Below are positions 57,201 to 60,690 of a stretch of DNA of 64,000 bases, in pieces. The notes under the pieces are model-generated. The model ran no database searches. It saw only the letters and a program-made list of their open reading frames with translations, and had not been told where the DNA came from. Each line of letters opens with the position of its first letter. Within the stretch, counting starts at the first letter, position 1. The DNA is taken from the NCBI RefSeq assembly GCF_964355755.1, contig NC_092680.1:18331001-18395000 (forward strand), read 5' to 3'. The position numbers and the translations under genes were made by a program. The DNA is from Antedon mediterranea. Taxonomy: Eukaryota; Echinodermata; Crinoidea; Comatulida; Antedonidae.

Positions 57201-59587
57201 GCTGTGAGGTCACAGGTGCATCTCAAAATCTACTTAATGAGTCCAGATAAGCAGAAGAAACAATAAAAAAATCAACATTTATGTTTTTACGATATATTTA
57301 CTAAGTCTGTTTACTGTAAATTTTGACGTCACAGCAATTTACGGCGATGGCTGTACGGCGAGCGTGTGCGGCGATATCCTTAATCTCGTGATGGTTCTAA
57401 AATCATATGTACATCCCTAATACGTTGGTAAAATATGTAAAGTTGTCCTTTAATTTACAGGTACAAAATAAAGGTATATTTCTATAAATCCCTTGTAAAA
57501 TGTAGAAAGATGTCTTTGCCCTTACCTTAATTGTAATGGTTCATCTTGTAATTCTTCATCATCAACCTAATTTATTGAACAAACAGATATTTTAAATATG
57601 ATTTTATTTACTCATTTTATTTATTTCTTGAATCGGCACATCAGACACAAGTCACTGACACCACTATTCAAGGCACACCATTAACAGGGTACTTTATTTT
57701 GAGCTAAACAAAGGGAAATATATGTTGTATACACTTAAATTTATTCATTCATATTCGTTATTAAGATAACACTGTTTGAAGGTGTCATGTCATGGGGTTT
57801 GACAGTAGTTCAAAACAATTAAACATTCTTTACCTCAAATTTAAACCAGTCTGTGTTCCATTGTGGATTTAAAGATTTTCTAAATACTTCTGTTTTGTAA
57901 ACACCTTGACCAAACTTAACCTAAAAAAATGACATGAATTAAAATGTTGATTAGGCTACCCTGGTGAAGAGGCAGAATAATTTAACGCCCTTTGAAGGAA
58001 TAAACATGCCCAAAGGCGCTTTACATACATGGACGTACACTTCTGAACTACTATACATGCTTCCTCTCACGTAATGTATGTTTGTTTGTTAGCAGGATTA
58101 CTCAAAAAGTAATTACAAGATCTTACCAAAATGAATATACGGATAGATATGTGGTAAAGGACCATTCCATTAAATTTTGGGACCATTTGGGACCATGGTC
58201 CCAATTCTGGACCACTTTTTTAGTATACAATTCAGACCTGCTAGTGTTAAAAGATAGGCCAGAATTTTCCAAAAGCCGGCGAGCAGTCTTAAAGTAACAA
58301 ATAAACTAAAATTGCATTTTCTCGAGAACTACTTGTCCAAAAAACTTCATTTTTGTACAAGAGGCAAGAGTTATAACTTGTGATTTGTAAATTTAAAACA
58401 TAATTCGATTTAATGTGCACGTTTTTTGATGCGAGTAGTTTAAAAAACCTATTTCTTTTCAAATTCACTCGTTTGATTTTCGCGTTGCTGTTCTGTTGTT
58501 AGTCAACTGAAGCTATTGTTAATTGAAAGGCTTGTTACATAACCATTACACCAAACTCGCATACACATGCTTGTTTGTAGTGAAATTAGCCTAAATCACA
58601 AACAGCATTAAGACACACACAAATATATATATATTTCTTTTTTACCGGAGAAATCTTATGCAGGGGAATTTTACAGTAGGCGGAGGTATGCACTCTCGGA
58701 GTGTCTTTCTAGTTGTCCTTATGCGAGAAGACTCGTGCTAGTTTATTCTTTGAACTTTGCAAACCTAAGACCCAGCTACCTGGCTAACGCAGATACATTG
58801 CAAACACGCCACCGAGCTTGCCAACTATATCAAGTAGCGGCGGACACGTGTCGCTTGTGTCTGGAAATAACCGTTACGCTCTGACAGAAAGTCCAGAGGA
58901 GAGTTTGTCCAGATGTTTTTAAAAGACCATTTAGCCCATAATCAAGTCTCTAAAGAAAACACTTTGAATAACCTTACGACCTTTCCCATCGTTAAACCAG
59001 GAGAGATTGACACTATTTAAGTACAGATTTTACATTGTTATCCGTCATAGAAATACCTTATTATACCATTAATCACTTAAACACCCCTGGATCAACTTAG
59101 GACCAATCAGAAACACCACAGTTGATGTAATCACATAAGCTAATGAACTGAGCCAATATACCCCCAAGTTTCAGAAGAGCCCAGACACACCTCACAGCCA
59201 CTTCTCCAGAAGAACATCTACACTCACACCTCACCGACAGCATCACTGTATCATCTGTTCCTTAGTTAGTTAGTTGCATCATTATTATTGTATCATCAAG
59301 TTGAAGTATTATTGAATAAACAATATATGTGTTACTACAGTCAAGCGAATAGAGTCTTCATTACAAGTCAGTACCTCAACTTAACACTATATTACACAAT
59401 GGGAATTAGGATCAAATAAAATATGTGGTTACTTTTTTTTTATTGATAAAGTGTATCTTGTGTTGACAGTAAAAACATTTTTTGTTAACAACTATACCTC
59501 TACAAATGCATCAGCCAGGTCACTGGCCCTGTCCATAACAGGCAGATCTCTTGCAGCCACAATGCGCACTTTCAGTTTTCCAGGCAT
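25257..59587 (-). CDS. C2CD5: C2 domain-containing protein 5 (CDP138), complete coding region in 30 exons
   Basis: Thirty exons with GT-AG introns sum to 2910 coding bases, giving 969 residues plus the stop; mammalian C2CD5 is about 1000. The N-terminal C2 domain (1 to about 110) starts MPGKLKVRIVAARDLPVMD. It keeps all five calcium-site aspartates (D19, D26, D76, D78, D84). In mammals C2CD5 is an Akt2 substrate that binds calcium and lipid and promotes GLUT4 vesicle fusion at the plasma membrane. Later parts match the vertebrate protein block by block: FRQSSCGV, EELVVNDDPEYQWID, DEPETRDAWW, a double CxxC segment (about 478-505), LPFMEYE, and the C-terminal GGNALVVY and NVSGDAV blocks. Introns carry SINEs, LINEs, MITEs and, on the opposite strand in intron 13, an entire GPCR gene. 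A 5' UTR exon likely ends at 60594. The identification is from recalled sequence similarity, not a search. Confidence 0.97.
25475..25621 (-). CDS. C2CD5: C2CD5 coding exon 29
   Basis: Residues 878-926: GGGVNGFMHHFITEVNAMVR, then SHVAALGGNALVVYTMIDCI and LMENPHKNQ. Near-identical to the vertebrate block. Phase 0 at both ends. Confidence 0.97.
25685..25975. repeat. Degenerate 17-19 bp tandem repeat in C2CD5 intron 28
   Basis: About fourteen units of the type GGCACTTATTCAAACC or GGTACTTATTCAACTT. The array fills most of the short intron between exons 28 and 29. Confidence 0.8.
25999..26111 (-). CDS. C2CD5: C2CD5 coding exon 28
   Basis: Residues 840-877: ACREVQLTPLPNIPGAHIDE, then YLGYINIFFIRESTSLIQ. 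It matches TPLSFIPGAKITKYLGIINMF. Donor gtagtt, phase 0. Confidence 0.96.
26345..26465 (-). repeat. LINE 3'-tail-like sequence
   Basis: The plus strand begins CATTCATTTTATTTCATTCA and CAAATAAACATGGATACAAT, like the reverse complement of a LINE tail such as the one at 21920. Confidence 0.4.
26540..26885 (+). repeat. Dispersed repeat R2, copy 2
   Basis: Direct-orientation copy of 23215-23560. It shares TACAGCACTCATG, GAACCGTGTATAAATGTCAT, TTGCGACCCCAATT, GTGTCAGCTGGCTAGTA and TTGGGATTGATCACCAAATT. It lies in C2CD5 intron 27. Confidence 0.8.
27191..27274 (-). CDS. C2CD5: C2CD5 coding exon 27 (variable linker)
   Basis: Residues 812-840: SRNSDDADLMFAMEEVSIPQ, then LTQTPVK. Little is conserved here. 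The boundary is supported by the acceptor atcttaaag, the donor gttatt and the phase match on both sides. Confidence 0.85.
27388..27541. mobile_element. MITE family A copy
   Basis: The ends are AAGCTTTGTCTAAACTATCA and an inverted TTAGTGTAGACAAATCTTAG. Inside are ATGTGATGTGCCC and ATGGACATCATGATGTCATA. Lies in C2CD5 intron 26. Confidence 0.8.
28290..28350 (-). CDS. C2CD5: C2CD5 coding exon 26
   Basis: Residues 792-812: IWVTGALLAVSDSKGTPKKK. Ends in phase 1 at gtatca. Confidence 0.92.
28640..28965. mobile_element. Possible inverted-repeat element
   Basis: TTATGCTTTCGTATTGTACG near the left end is mirrored by GCGATACGAAAGCATAATTC near the right. The outer flanks (GGGCCTGTTCACACC and GGATCTGAACATACAG) pair only weakly. 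Lies in C2CD5 intron 25. Confidence 0.45.
28998..29087 (-). CDS. C2CD5: C2CD5 coding exon 25
   Basis: Residues 762-791: TLCFKLRALSPCCLCSLQFD, then VALPEDEIVQ. It matches the YFKLRSMIPCCLCHV and LPEDELIQ blocks. Phase 0 at both ends. Confidence 0.95.
29340..29465. mobile_element. MITE family B relic
   Basis: Contains TTCTCACTTGGACGCAACGC, TTTGACCAATCACAGTATGG and the inverted CTTGTGATTGGTCAACTC. A decayed copy in C2CD5 intron 24. Confidence 0.6.
29740..29820 (-). CDS. C2CD5: C2CD5 coding exon 24
   Basis: Residues 735-761: TLNLVWRQSMKHPTNQNMSR, then IFETLLQ. The acceptor is tttgttttatag, with an in-frame stop just upstream that fixes the boundary. Compared with my recollection of the human protein, roughly ten residues before TLNL are missing. 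A small extra exon between 29821 and 30900 is possible, but none was found. Confidence 0.85.
29938..30025 (+). repeat. tRNA-like sequence (tRNA-Ser/Leu type), SINE head
   Basis: GTTGCGTGGCTGAGCGGTTA has the A-box pattern of long-variable-arm tRNAs, and CAGGTTCAATGC follows as a weak B box. The acceptor arms do not pair. Likely a SINE head or pseudogene. Confidence 0.45.
30150..30606 (-). mobile_element. 5S rRNA-headed SINE (SINE3-like)
   Basis: On the minus strand the head (about 30606-30490) reads ACGGCCATACTGCGTTGAAA, then CTGATC, AGCAGTGTTGGGCCTGGTTG, GGATGGGAGACCGTCTAAAA and GGGTGCTGTATA. This is the order of the 5S rRNA gene, including its internal promoter region. The body has the CTTAGGCAAGGTGCTTTCCT motif and a conserved-looking stretch with GTGTACTTAACAGTGCACGT. 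It ends with TACCTTTACCTTTACC. Inserted in C2CD5 intron 23. It is a retroposed derivative and not a 5S gene. Confidence 0.85.
30901..30962 (-). CDS. C2CD5: C2CD5 coding exon 23
   Basis: Residues 714-734: GFFSCSTEKMPGDLNLTKQV and Q. It matches the GFYSCNTEIMPG block. Donor gttaga, phase 0. Confidence 0.94.
31290..31350 (-). CDS. C2CD5: C2CD5 coding exon 22
   Basis: Residues 694-714: IDDADNKDIADALLERDLPA. It matches the IDDTDAMEDVHSLLTDVPP block. Phase 1 end at gtacag. Confidence 0.94.
32039..32155 (-). CDS. C2CD5: C2CD5 coding exon 21
   Basis: Residues 655-693: DQTPEGLTDSPKHSDSQQDV, then LNDSLLGNQYRDTYILE. It is an acidic, serine-rich linker ending in the conserved F/Y-I-LE block. Donor gtaagt, phase 0. 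Confidence 0.92.
32425..32670 (+). repeat. Dispersed repeat R1, fragment 2
   Basis: Near-identical to 16080-16310 (CTGTATTCGGNAAAAGA, CTCACTACTTGATATTTCAG, ATTTCTGAAAATCAANAGGC). Lies in C2CD5 intron 20. Confidence 0.8.
32857..32958 (-). CDS. C2CD5: C2CD5 coding exon 20
   Basis: Residues 621-654, including LISLQKRISEAIVKNKEQYN, a predicted helix matching the vertebrate MQKKINDTIAKNKELYEIN. Donor gtaggt, phase 0. Confidence 0.94.
33545..33607 (-). CDS. C2CD5: C2CD5 coding exon 19
   Basis: Residues 600-620: TGTAVYIAALPPPSTLKLTG and K. It matches the ATGVYLAALPTPG block. Phase 0. Confidence 0.94.
33955..34790 (+). repeat. Dispersed repeat R1, fragment 3, with internal tandem duplication (about 262 bp)
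   Basis: A unit running from TTTATTTCAACATATTGACT to ACATCAAGTATATATATAGT is present twice and a third time in part, with a period of about 262 bp (starts near 33970, 34232 and 34495). It continues into the R1 end with AAGTAACCATGGTTACTGAT and CAACTCTCAAACAATACTTA. Lies in C2CD5 intron 18. Confidence 0.85.
35105..35179 (-). CDS. C2CD5: C2CD5 coding exon 18
   Basis: Residues 575-599: VKGMNALFGLRVQMIVGEEL and LVGTA. Donor gtatgt, phase 0. Confidence 0.95.
36228..36556. mobile_element. MITE family C, copy 1 (long terminal inverted repeats)
   Basis: The arms of about 130 bases are inverted copies. The left has AAAGGACAACTTGACCGAGG, ACGTATTAGGGATGTACATA and CGAGATTAAGGATAT. The right has the complements, ending TTGGTCAAGTTGTACTTTAA. 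A second copy is at 57072-57460. Lies in C2CD5 intron 17. Confidence 0.88.
36691..36744 (-). CDS. C2CD5: C2CD5 coding exon 17
   Basis: Residues 557-574: ALPFMEYELHRRIINKLK. 54 bp, phase 0 at both ends; donor gtaagc. Confidence 0.94.
38060..38392. repeat. 82-bp tandem repeat, four copies
   Basis: The unit runs from CCACAATTTTAACATTCAAT to GATGCATAAAACTAAGTA. It contains the near-palindrome TGCCATTCATCATTCATTAG / AATAATGAATGGCA. The copies are nearly identical. Lies in C2CD5 intron 16, about 50 bases from exon 16. Confidence 0.95.
38440..38497 (-). CDS. C2CD5: C2CD5 coding exon 16
   Basis: Residues 537-556: RICRPKKHAQGEINAAQVGD. Basic, and matches the RLCRLKKKAQAE block. The donor is gtgagt, phase 0. 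Confidence 0.93.
38622..38711 (-). CDS. C2CD5: C2CD5 coding exon 15
   Basis: Residues 507-537: KHKVPDILITTIEPPVEIQY and TGRGCFLQA. The acceptor is ttttaatgcag; the donor is gtataa, phase 2. Confidence 0.95.
38870..38977 (-). CDS. C2CD5: C2CD5 coding exon 14 (double CxxC)
   Basis: Residues 471-507 include GCSLCHVPYKDSTLPFPVTL and SKCQIC. The two CxxC pairs, also present in vertebrates, could bind zinc (inference). The donor is the second of two adjacent GTAGGT sites; only that one keeps the frame into RKHKVPD. Confidence 0.93.
39335..39595 (+). repeat. Dispersed repeat R3, copy 1
   Basis: Matches 43125-43415 over about 250 bases: ATATTTCACCATCTGATAA, GTGTAACACAAATAAAATCC, CAAAAATTATGAAAC, GGGAAACTATAGATC. 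A partial third copy is near 40930-41010. All lie in C2CD5 intron 13. Confidence 0.8.
40102..40545 (+). pseudogene. LINE relic: reverse-transcriptase zinc-binding C-terminal segment
   Basis: One frame reads TFEWDTIWYNKVFSMQHIT, FNFKLLHRILVCKSKLKIWN, then CERCNSEIENEKHLLFSC and IW. The pattern W...KLLHRIL....LxxWN....C-x2-C...E-x2-H-x3-C is that of the zf-RVT domain after the reverse transcriptase in several LINE clades. It is truncated on both sides and sits antisense in C2CD5 intron 13. Confidence 0.75.
41380..41500 (+). mobile_element. Penelope-type terminal fragment
   Basis: CTTACTGAAAAAATGACAAT, GTGGCTGGATCTCAATGAAG and CCAGAAAAATTGCAGA match the repeat at 24795 and 48640. It lies directly before the first of the two tRNA-headed SINEs. 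Confidence 0.55.
41541..41740 (+). mobile_element. tRNA-headed SINE family C, copy 1
   Basis: The first 72 bases (41541-41612) fold as a full tRNA cloverleaf. The acceptor GCCCCAG pairs with TTGGGGC, the D arm is GTCTAATGGTTAGGAC, the anticodon stem TCTGC/GCAGG has loop ATATCAA, and the T arm TCGAG/CTCGG has loop TTCGAGT. The anticodon would be AUC, which is not a normal animal tRNA anticodon. The body (ACTTTTTCTCATTCTCACAG, AATTTCAGTATATCACC) is shared with the copies at 41799 and 24485, so I call it a SINE. Confidence 0.8.
41799..41995 (+). mobile_element. tRNA-headed SINE family C, copy 2
   Basis: The head (41799-41870) is identical to copy 1, and the body is almost the same (CATCTTTATCGTTCAAAATT, TCAGTATATCACCGGG). 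The flank before both copies (ATCCAATCGAGTT...GAACAATACCATGAAA) is also shared. The pair therefore arose by local duplication of about 258 bases rather than two insertions. Confidence 0.8.
42008..42222 (+). mobile_element. Penelope-type terminal fragments plus (TA)n
   Basis: Two partial copies of the CAAATTACTGAAAAA...TCAGTGGCTGGATCTCAATG repeat (42010 and 42147) are followed by about 15 TA dinucleotides (42195-42222). Confidence 0.6.
43125..43415 (+). repeat. Dispersed repeat R3, copy 2
   Basis: Direct copy of 39335-39595, with an extra ATGCTTCTCTATTTACAACA segment in the middle. Confidence 0.8.
44218..46896 (+). CDS. Orphan class A GPCR with minisatellite-expanded ICL3, nested in C2CD5 intron 13
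   Basis: The protein is 892 residues with a single coding exon. The start used is ATG 44218, just after the acceptor ttttgttacag; an earlier in-frame ATG at 44191 would lie in that intron. The N-terminus MNMTNLTTNETN has three glycosylation sites. TM2 has NVTDLLTG, TM3 ends in DRLYAI (115-120), TM6 has VSWLGFS and TM7 NPLAIIL. No Cys occupies the TM3/ECL2 disulphide sites, and the TM3 amine-binding Asp is absent (His98). ICL3 contains about 65 units of the octapeptide DRQTATSS or DTQTATSS (roughly residues 246-773). After it come a basic segment and TM6, aligned with the paralogue at 18918 (KKWFKGCNKAYLTISL versus KKWFRGSNKTYLTLSL). The transmembrane helices are intact, so the gene looks functional. 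Ligand and coupling are unknown. Confidence 0.92.
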   Translation: MNMTNLTTNETNPEANLEIVPIAFIFCTAIAGLIVMIMNTLTLISFVKENKLCKYSNKLIINLNVTDLLTGFVLLVGCLFIACPDFAPIVNAVMRDIHNSLLLVSNLNIITIAADRLYAIIQPVKYRINRNNKRIVILCIATWATSVIMWMCLRISFTILEGPTISNFYELPEYYNYMWSAVLVTVMYFWGPITIITIIYGIVFWKIRKRNSNRRLILKGSHKLYKTEHFDIISQTEEQTSMSFCLQTASSSESDRQTVSSSDTQTALSSDRQTATSSNRQTATSSDRQTATSSDRQTATSSDRQTATSSDRQTATSSDRQTATSSDTQTATSSDRQTVTSSDRQTASSSDRQTATSSDRQTATSSDRQTATSSDTQTATSSDRQTATSFDRQTASSSDTQTATSSDTQTATSSDTQTATSSDTETATSSDTQTATSFDRLTPTSFDRLTPTSSDRQTATSSDTQTATSSDTQTATSSDTQTATYSDTETATSSDTQTATFSDRQIATSSDRQTATSSDTQTATSSERQTATSSDTQTATSSDRQTPTSFDRQTSTSFDRLTPTSSDRQTATSSDRQTATSSDRQTATSSDRQTATSSDTQTATSSDRQTATSSDTQTATSSDRQTATSSDTQTATSSDRQTPTSFDRLTPTSSDRQTATSSDRQTATSSDRQTATSSDRQAATSSDTQTATSADRQAATSSDRQTPTSFDRLTPTSSDTQTATSSDRQTAKSSDRQTATSSDSQTATSSDRQTATSSDRPTATSSDRQTAKYSNSANLTISKQVQEIEHHSMRINKVKRNENKKWFKGCNKAYLTISLIIMFYIVSWLGFSITAIMIAYVEYKPTLYQTNKLLNMIFRIAYSFKYMNSAINPLAIILSQPLMRRTIYNMFT
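44953..46540 (+). repeat. 24-bp coding minisatellite inside the GPCR ICL3
   Basis: The unit is ACAAACTGCTACATCTTCTG plus ACAG, about 65 copies, in frame with the receptor. Variants are AGACAA/CACACAA (Arg/Thr), TCTTTTGACAGACTAACTCC and others. A higher-order pattern is visible: the variant block with CTACATCTTTTGACAGACTA recurs five times (near 45525, 45550, 45870, 46145 and 46335). This suggests that multi-unit segments were duplicated. Because the unit is a multiple of three and lacks stops, long open frames also appear in other frames and on the other strand. They are not genes. Confidence 0.97.
46967..47234. mobile_element. MITE family B, full copy plus partial tandem copy
   Basis: Full copy at 46967-47153. 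The ends are AAAGCGTGGTTCCCACTAGC and an inverted CTAGTGGGAACCAAGCTTTA. Inside are two inverted arms with GACGTAACGCAACGCAAG and TTGACCAATCACAAGCGA. A partial repeat of the right arm follows (47154-47234). It lies 70 bases downstream of the nested GPCR stop, likely in its 3' UTR. Confidence 0.88.
48264..48422 (-). CDS. C2CD5: C2CD5 coding exon 13
   Basis: Residues 418-471: CDEICVLSASGTAAVVNVAL, then a polar linker. The following intron (38978-48263) is the largest in the gene and holds the nested GPCR. Confidence 0.95.
48640..49125. mobile_element. Penelope-type fragment bounded by two hammerhead-like cores
   Basis: The left part (48640-48800) matches the 24795 repeat. On the minus strand it has CTGATGA, AGGGCTAGTGTTGCCC and GAATGCTC. 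The right part (49045-49125) has, on the plus strand, CTGATGATGGGCTATGCCCG, AAACATGTCGT and AAAAATAAATCTATATTGAG. Both carry a CTGATGA-stem-GAA core. No protein frame remains between them. Lies in C2CD5 intron 12. Confidence 0.6.
49244..49358 (-). CDS. C2CD5: C2CD5 coding exon 12
   Basis: Residues 380-418: DEPETRDAWWREIRTEIRSH, then GCHAVVGYKETTTI. It is one of the most conserved blocks of the protein. The acceptor is aaaattatttag; the donor is gttagt, phase 2. Confidence 0.97.
49855..49998. mobile_element. MITE family A copy
   Basis: AAAGGTCTGTTTACACTATC at the left, TTTGATAGTATAGACAGTGC at the right; inside ATGTGATGTGCCTATATATG. Lies in C2CD5 intron 11. Confidence 0.8.
50056..50189. mobile_element. 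MITE family A copy next to the exon 11 donor
   Basis: AAAGCTGTCTACACTATGAA at the left, then AATGTGATGTGCCTATATAT and ACATTACACTTTCTTGTCAC. The right end is worn and lies within about 10 bases of the C2CD5 exon 11 donor. Confidence 0.7.
50196..50304 (-). CDS. C2CD5: C2CD5 coding exon 11
   Basis: Residues 344-380: EYPFFTMMSFPVDFIAHLAG, then VTARSVKLLDKIHNP. It matches the vertebrate FPFFTL...GGVVSARSVKLLD block. The donor gtaaaa is within about 10 bases of a MITE family A copy. Confidence 0.96.
50900..51060. repeat. LINE 3'-tail-like sequences, head-to-head
   Basis: GAAATAAAGAAATGAATGAA (a plus-oriented LINE tail) is followed at once by ATTCAATTCAATTCAATTTC and TTTATTGCTGCAAATGTCAT, which looks like a tail in the opposite orientation. 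Confidence 0.4.
51140..51225 (-). CDS. C2CD5: C2CD5 coding exon 10
   Basis: Residues 315-343: a Gly/Ser-rich stretch (GSIGGGSSGSGGHR), then MSRVMPPLMNTDLL. The donor is gtaaga, phase 0. Confidence 0.9.
51346..51491 (-). CDS. C2CD5: C2CD5 coding exon 9 (low-complexity linker)
   Basis: Residues 266-315: LPPVSHDNQSETGSYESIGG, then TWQGGAPPSPTKGVPIRHHG. It is a disordered-type linker. The acceptor is tgtttcacag; the donor is gtaagg, phase 1. Confidence 0.9.
51929..52100. mobile_element. MITE family A, well-preserved copy
   Basis: TAAGCTCTGTCTACACTATC at the left and GATAGTGTAGACAGAGCTTA at the right are perfect inverted ends. The interior has AAACTAGTTTGACA and CATATGACATCATCATGTCC. Lies in C2CD5 intron 8. 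Confidence 0.9.
52699..52722 (-). CDS. C2CD5: Possible 24-bp cassette microexon of C2CD5
   Basis: A 24-bp segment is flanked by an acceptor (tttttgcag) and a donor (gtttgt) on the gene strand. It enters and leaves in phase 2, matching exons 8 and 9. It would insert VYPFWNF-type residues in the Ser/Pro-rich linker. The main reading frame is intact without it, so it would be optional. No homologous segment is recalled. Confidence 0.3.
52897..53036. mobile_element. MITE family A copy
   Basis: AAGATCTGTCTACACTATCA and AAACTAGTTTGACAAAAAAA at the left, GTCACATAAAGTTTTGATGG at the right. Lies in C2CD5 intron 8. Confidence 0.8.
53812..53946 (-). CDS. C2CD5: C2CD5 coding exon 8
   Basis: Residues 221-266: YWQCFDLEGESGIVVRGIGT, then a Ser/Pro-rich linker (MDTPLSPTSLSPPKDFYK) with several SP/TP sites. 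It ends in phase 2 at donor gtaaga. Confidence 0.95.
54413..54543 (-). CDS. C2CD5: C2CD5 coding exon 7 (possible Akt-site region)
   Basis: Residues 178-221: WIDKIRTPRASNEARQ through GLKVLEIGGNAVLG. The serine of RTPRAS (188 here) lies in the region where an Akt2 site has been described in mammals. I have not verified that correspondence. The donor is gtgtgtg, phase 2. Confidence 0.95.
54746..54831 (-). CDS. C2CD5: C2CD5 coding exon 6
   Basis: Residues 149-177: SQVPARHTMSAVLGFVEELV and VNDDPEYQ. The acceptor is gaatattttag; the donor is gtgagc, phase 0. Confidence 0.95.
55000..56092 (-). pseudogene. Non-LTR retrotransposon (L2/CR1-type) 3' half: reverse transcriptase
   Basis: A 336-residue frame on the minus strand holds SPQGSVKGPLDFILYTGPLS (RT block 4) and MIYADDTQLYL (YADD catalytic motif). 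It continues with RNLGVQLDNSL (block 7), the ITGTKRHEHISPVL thumb region and the C-terminal PKLWNTLLLEIRSSKS and LKTHLFREA. The finger half of the RT and the endonuclease are missing; the first residues are unrelated sequence. So it is 5'-truncated, though the remaining frame is unbroken, implying a fairly recent insertion. The 3' UTR runs to about 55000 with a TAAATAA-type tail. It lies in C2CD5 intron 5, same strand as the host gene. Confidence 0.88.
56315..56495 (-). CDS. C2CD5: C2CD5 coding exon 5
   Basis: Residues 89-149: LYIDLNPLLW, ISGWFPIYDTMHGVRGEMKV and PDLNKFRQSSCGVQFFS. This ends the C2 domain. The acceptor is ttttttttcaaag; the donor is gtgagt, phase 1. Confidence 0.96.
56700..56745 (-). 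CDS. C2CD5: C2CD5 coding exon 4 (second calcium loop)
   Basis: A 46-bp exon for VMDYDTYSSHDVIGK, residues 74-88. It carries calcium-site D76, D78 and D84. The donor is gtaagt, phase 0. Confidence 0.95.
57072..57460. mobile_element. MITE family C, copy 2
   Basis: Inverted arms as in 36228-36556: AAAGGACAACTTAACCGAGG, AGGGATGTATATATGATTTC, and on the right GCGATATCCTTAATCTCGTG, TCATATGTACATCCCTAATA. Lies in C2CD5 intron 3. Confidence 0.88.
57526..57566 (-). CDS. C2CD5: C2CD5 coding exon 3
   Basis: A 41-bp exon for VDDEELQDEPLQL, residues 60-72, ending in phase 2 at donor gtaagg. Confidence 0.93.
57834..57920 (-). CDS. C2CD5: C2CD5 coding exon 2
   Basis: Residues 31-59: VKFGQGVYKTEVFRKSLNPQ and WNTDWFKFE, the central C2 strands with the NPxWN motif. 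Phase 0 at both ends. Confidence 0.95.
58530..59398 (+). mobile_element. Possible solo LTR
   Basis: The stretch starts TGTTACATAACC and ends ATTACACA. It has an AATAAA (TTGAATAAACAATATATGTG) about 90 bases before the end, and the composition differs from the surrounding intron. The polarity and poly(A) signal fit an LTR. I see no target-site duplication or primer-binding site, so this is tentative. Lies in C2CD5 intron 1. Confidence 0.35.
59498..59587 (-). CDS. C2CD5: C2CD5 coding exon 1 (start of C2 domain)
   Basis: The ATG is at 59587. Residues 1-30 are MPGKLKVRIVAARDLPVMDR through ADAFVE, with calcium-site D19 and D26. The exon extends into 5' UTR up to an acceptor tttgtttcag at 59614-59616. 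The donor is gtatag, phase 0. Confidence 0.96.
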
Positions 59588-60049
59588 CTTGATGTATATT
59601 TACAGATTGCAATCTGAAACAAAAATCAGAGTTAGAAGTTACTTTATCCATCCATTTTATATTTGACTACTACTAGGCAACGGCTATCTCCGAAAATTTC
59701 TAATATTGTCCTGTCGCTTCCAGTGTATTTGTTGGCCTTGTTTGCCGAGAAAAAATGCAAAGCAAAATTGTTAAAAATCAACACAATAGTTCTATTGACT
59801 TAGCCTATTATTTATAATTAATCTAGACTAGGCCCAGGCTTACTGTACGTAACAATAATTATTGATAAACTCAACATCCCATTTACTTATGGTGCACCGG
59901 TGAATCAATTATAAATTTAATTAATTTGCCTGGACCCGATCGTCTTTTTTTTATTAGAATGGGGCGCCCTCTAATCGTCTAATTATGTTGGGCCTGATCG
60001 TCTAATAATAATAATATGGTCAAAGTTAATTTGACGGCCGATCATATAA

Positions 60050-60490
60050 TAATAATAAAACAATCGCTAGGCTAGGGCCTAGCCTAGCCCAGTTTGCTTC
60101 GATTTTTCAACTAGGCCTAGCCTATAGGCCTACTAGACTCAGACTAGGGCCTAGCCTAAGCCTTAAGGCTTAAGCCTATATAGGCCTATTCTATATACTG
60201 TTAAATATTCTTCTGTCTGATACATTCATAATCATATAGCACTAGATGGACCACTCAATTAGGCCTGGCCCTGGCCCATATAGGCCTACTGTAGCTCCTC
60301 TAGTTAGGCTATAGTATTAGTATTAGTAGGGCTAGCCTAGCAGGCCTACTTACCTAGGCTAGGCCTAGCTAAAGGTAGGCCTCTAGGCCCTAGTTAGGCC
60401 TAGGCTACCTAGCTAGGCCCTAGGCCTACTCTAGGGGCCTACTAGGCCTAGGCCTAGCCTATAATAGGCTAGGCTATATAATGTTGTTAT
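60050..60490. repeat. TAGGCCTA / CCTAGG palindrome-dense tract
   Basis: Over 30 overlapping short palindromes (TAGGCCTA, AGGCCT, CCTAGG, GCTAGC) occur in about 440 bases, much denser than elsewhere. The tract lies within the first C2CD5 intron, between the probable 5' UTR exon and coding exon 1. Confidence 0.75.
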
Positions 60491-60594
60491 ACCCACCACT
60501 CATTCAATACAGATACTTTATCAAACCTACTCACTGGTTGTCTATTTTTAATCAATTAATAATAATTCAGAGAGAAATTCATCACCCACCTACC

Positions 60595-60690
60595 TCATCA
60601 GTTGTTCTAAATCATCGCTAGGTCCAGGCCTTGCCAAAACGTATGGAAGGCCTCTAGCCGCCAGGCACCTACTCCCACCAAAGAACTTCG
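60595..60690 (-). other. C2CD5: Probable 5' UTR exon of C2CD5
   Basis: On the gene strand CAACTGATGAG is followed by a strong donor gtaggtgggt at 60594-60593. The next acceptor on that strand is the one before exon 1 (tttgtttcag). The 5' limit is a guess. Confidence 0.45.
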
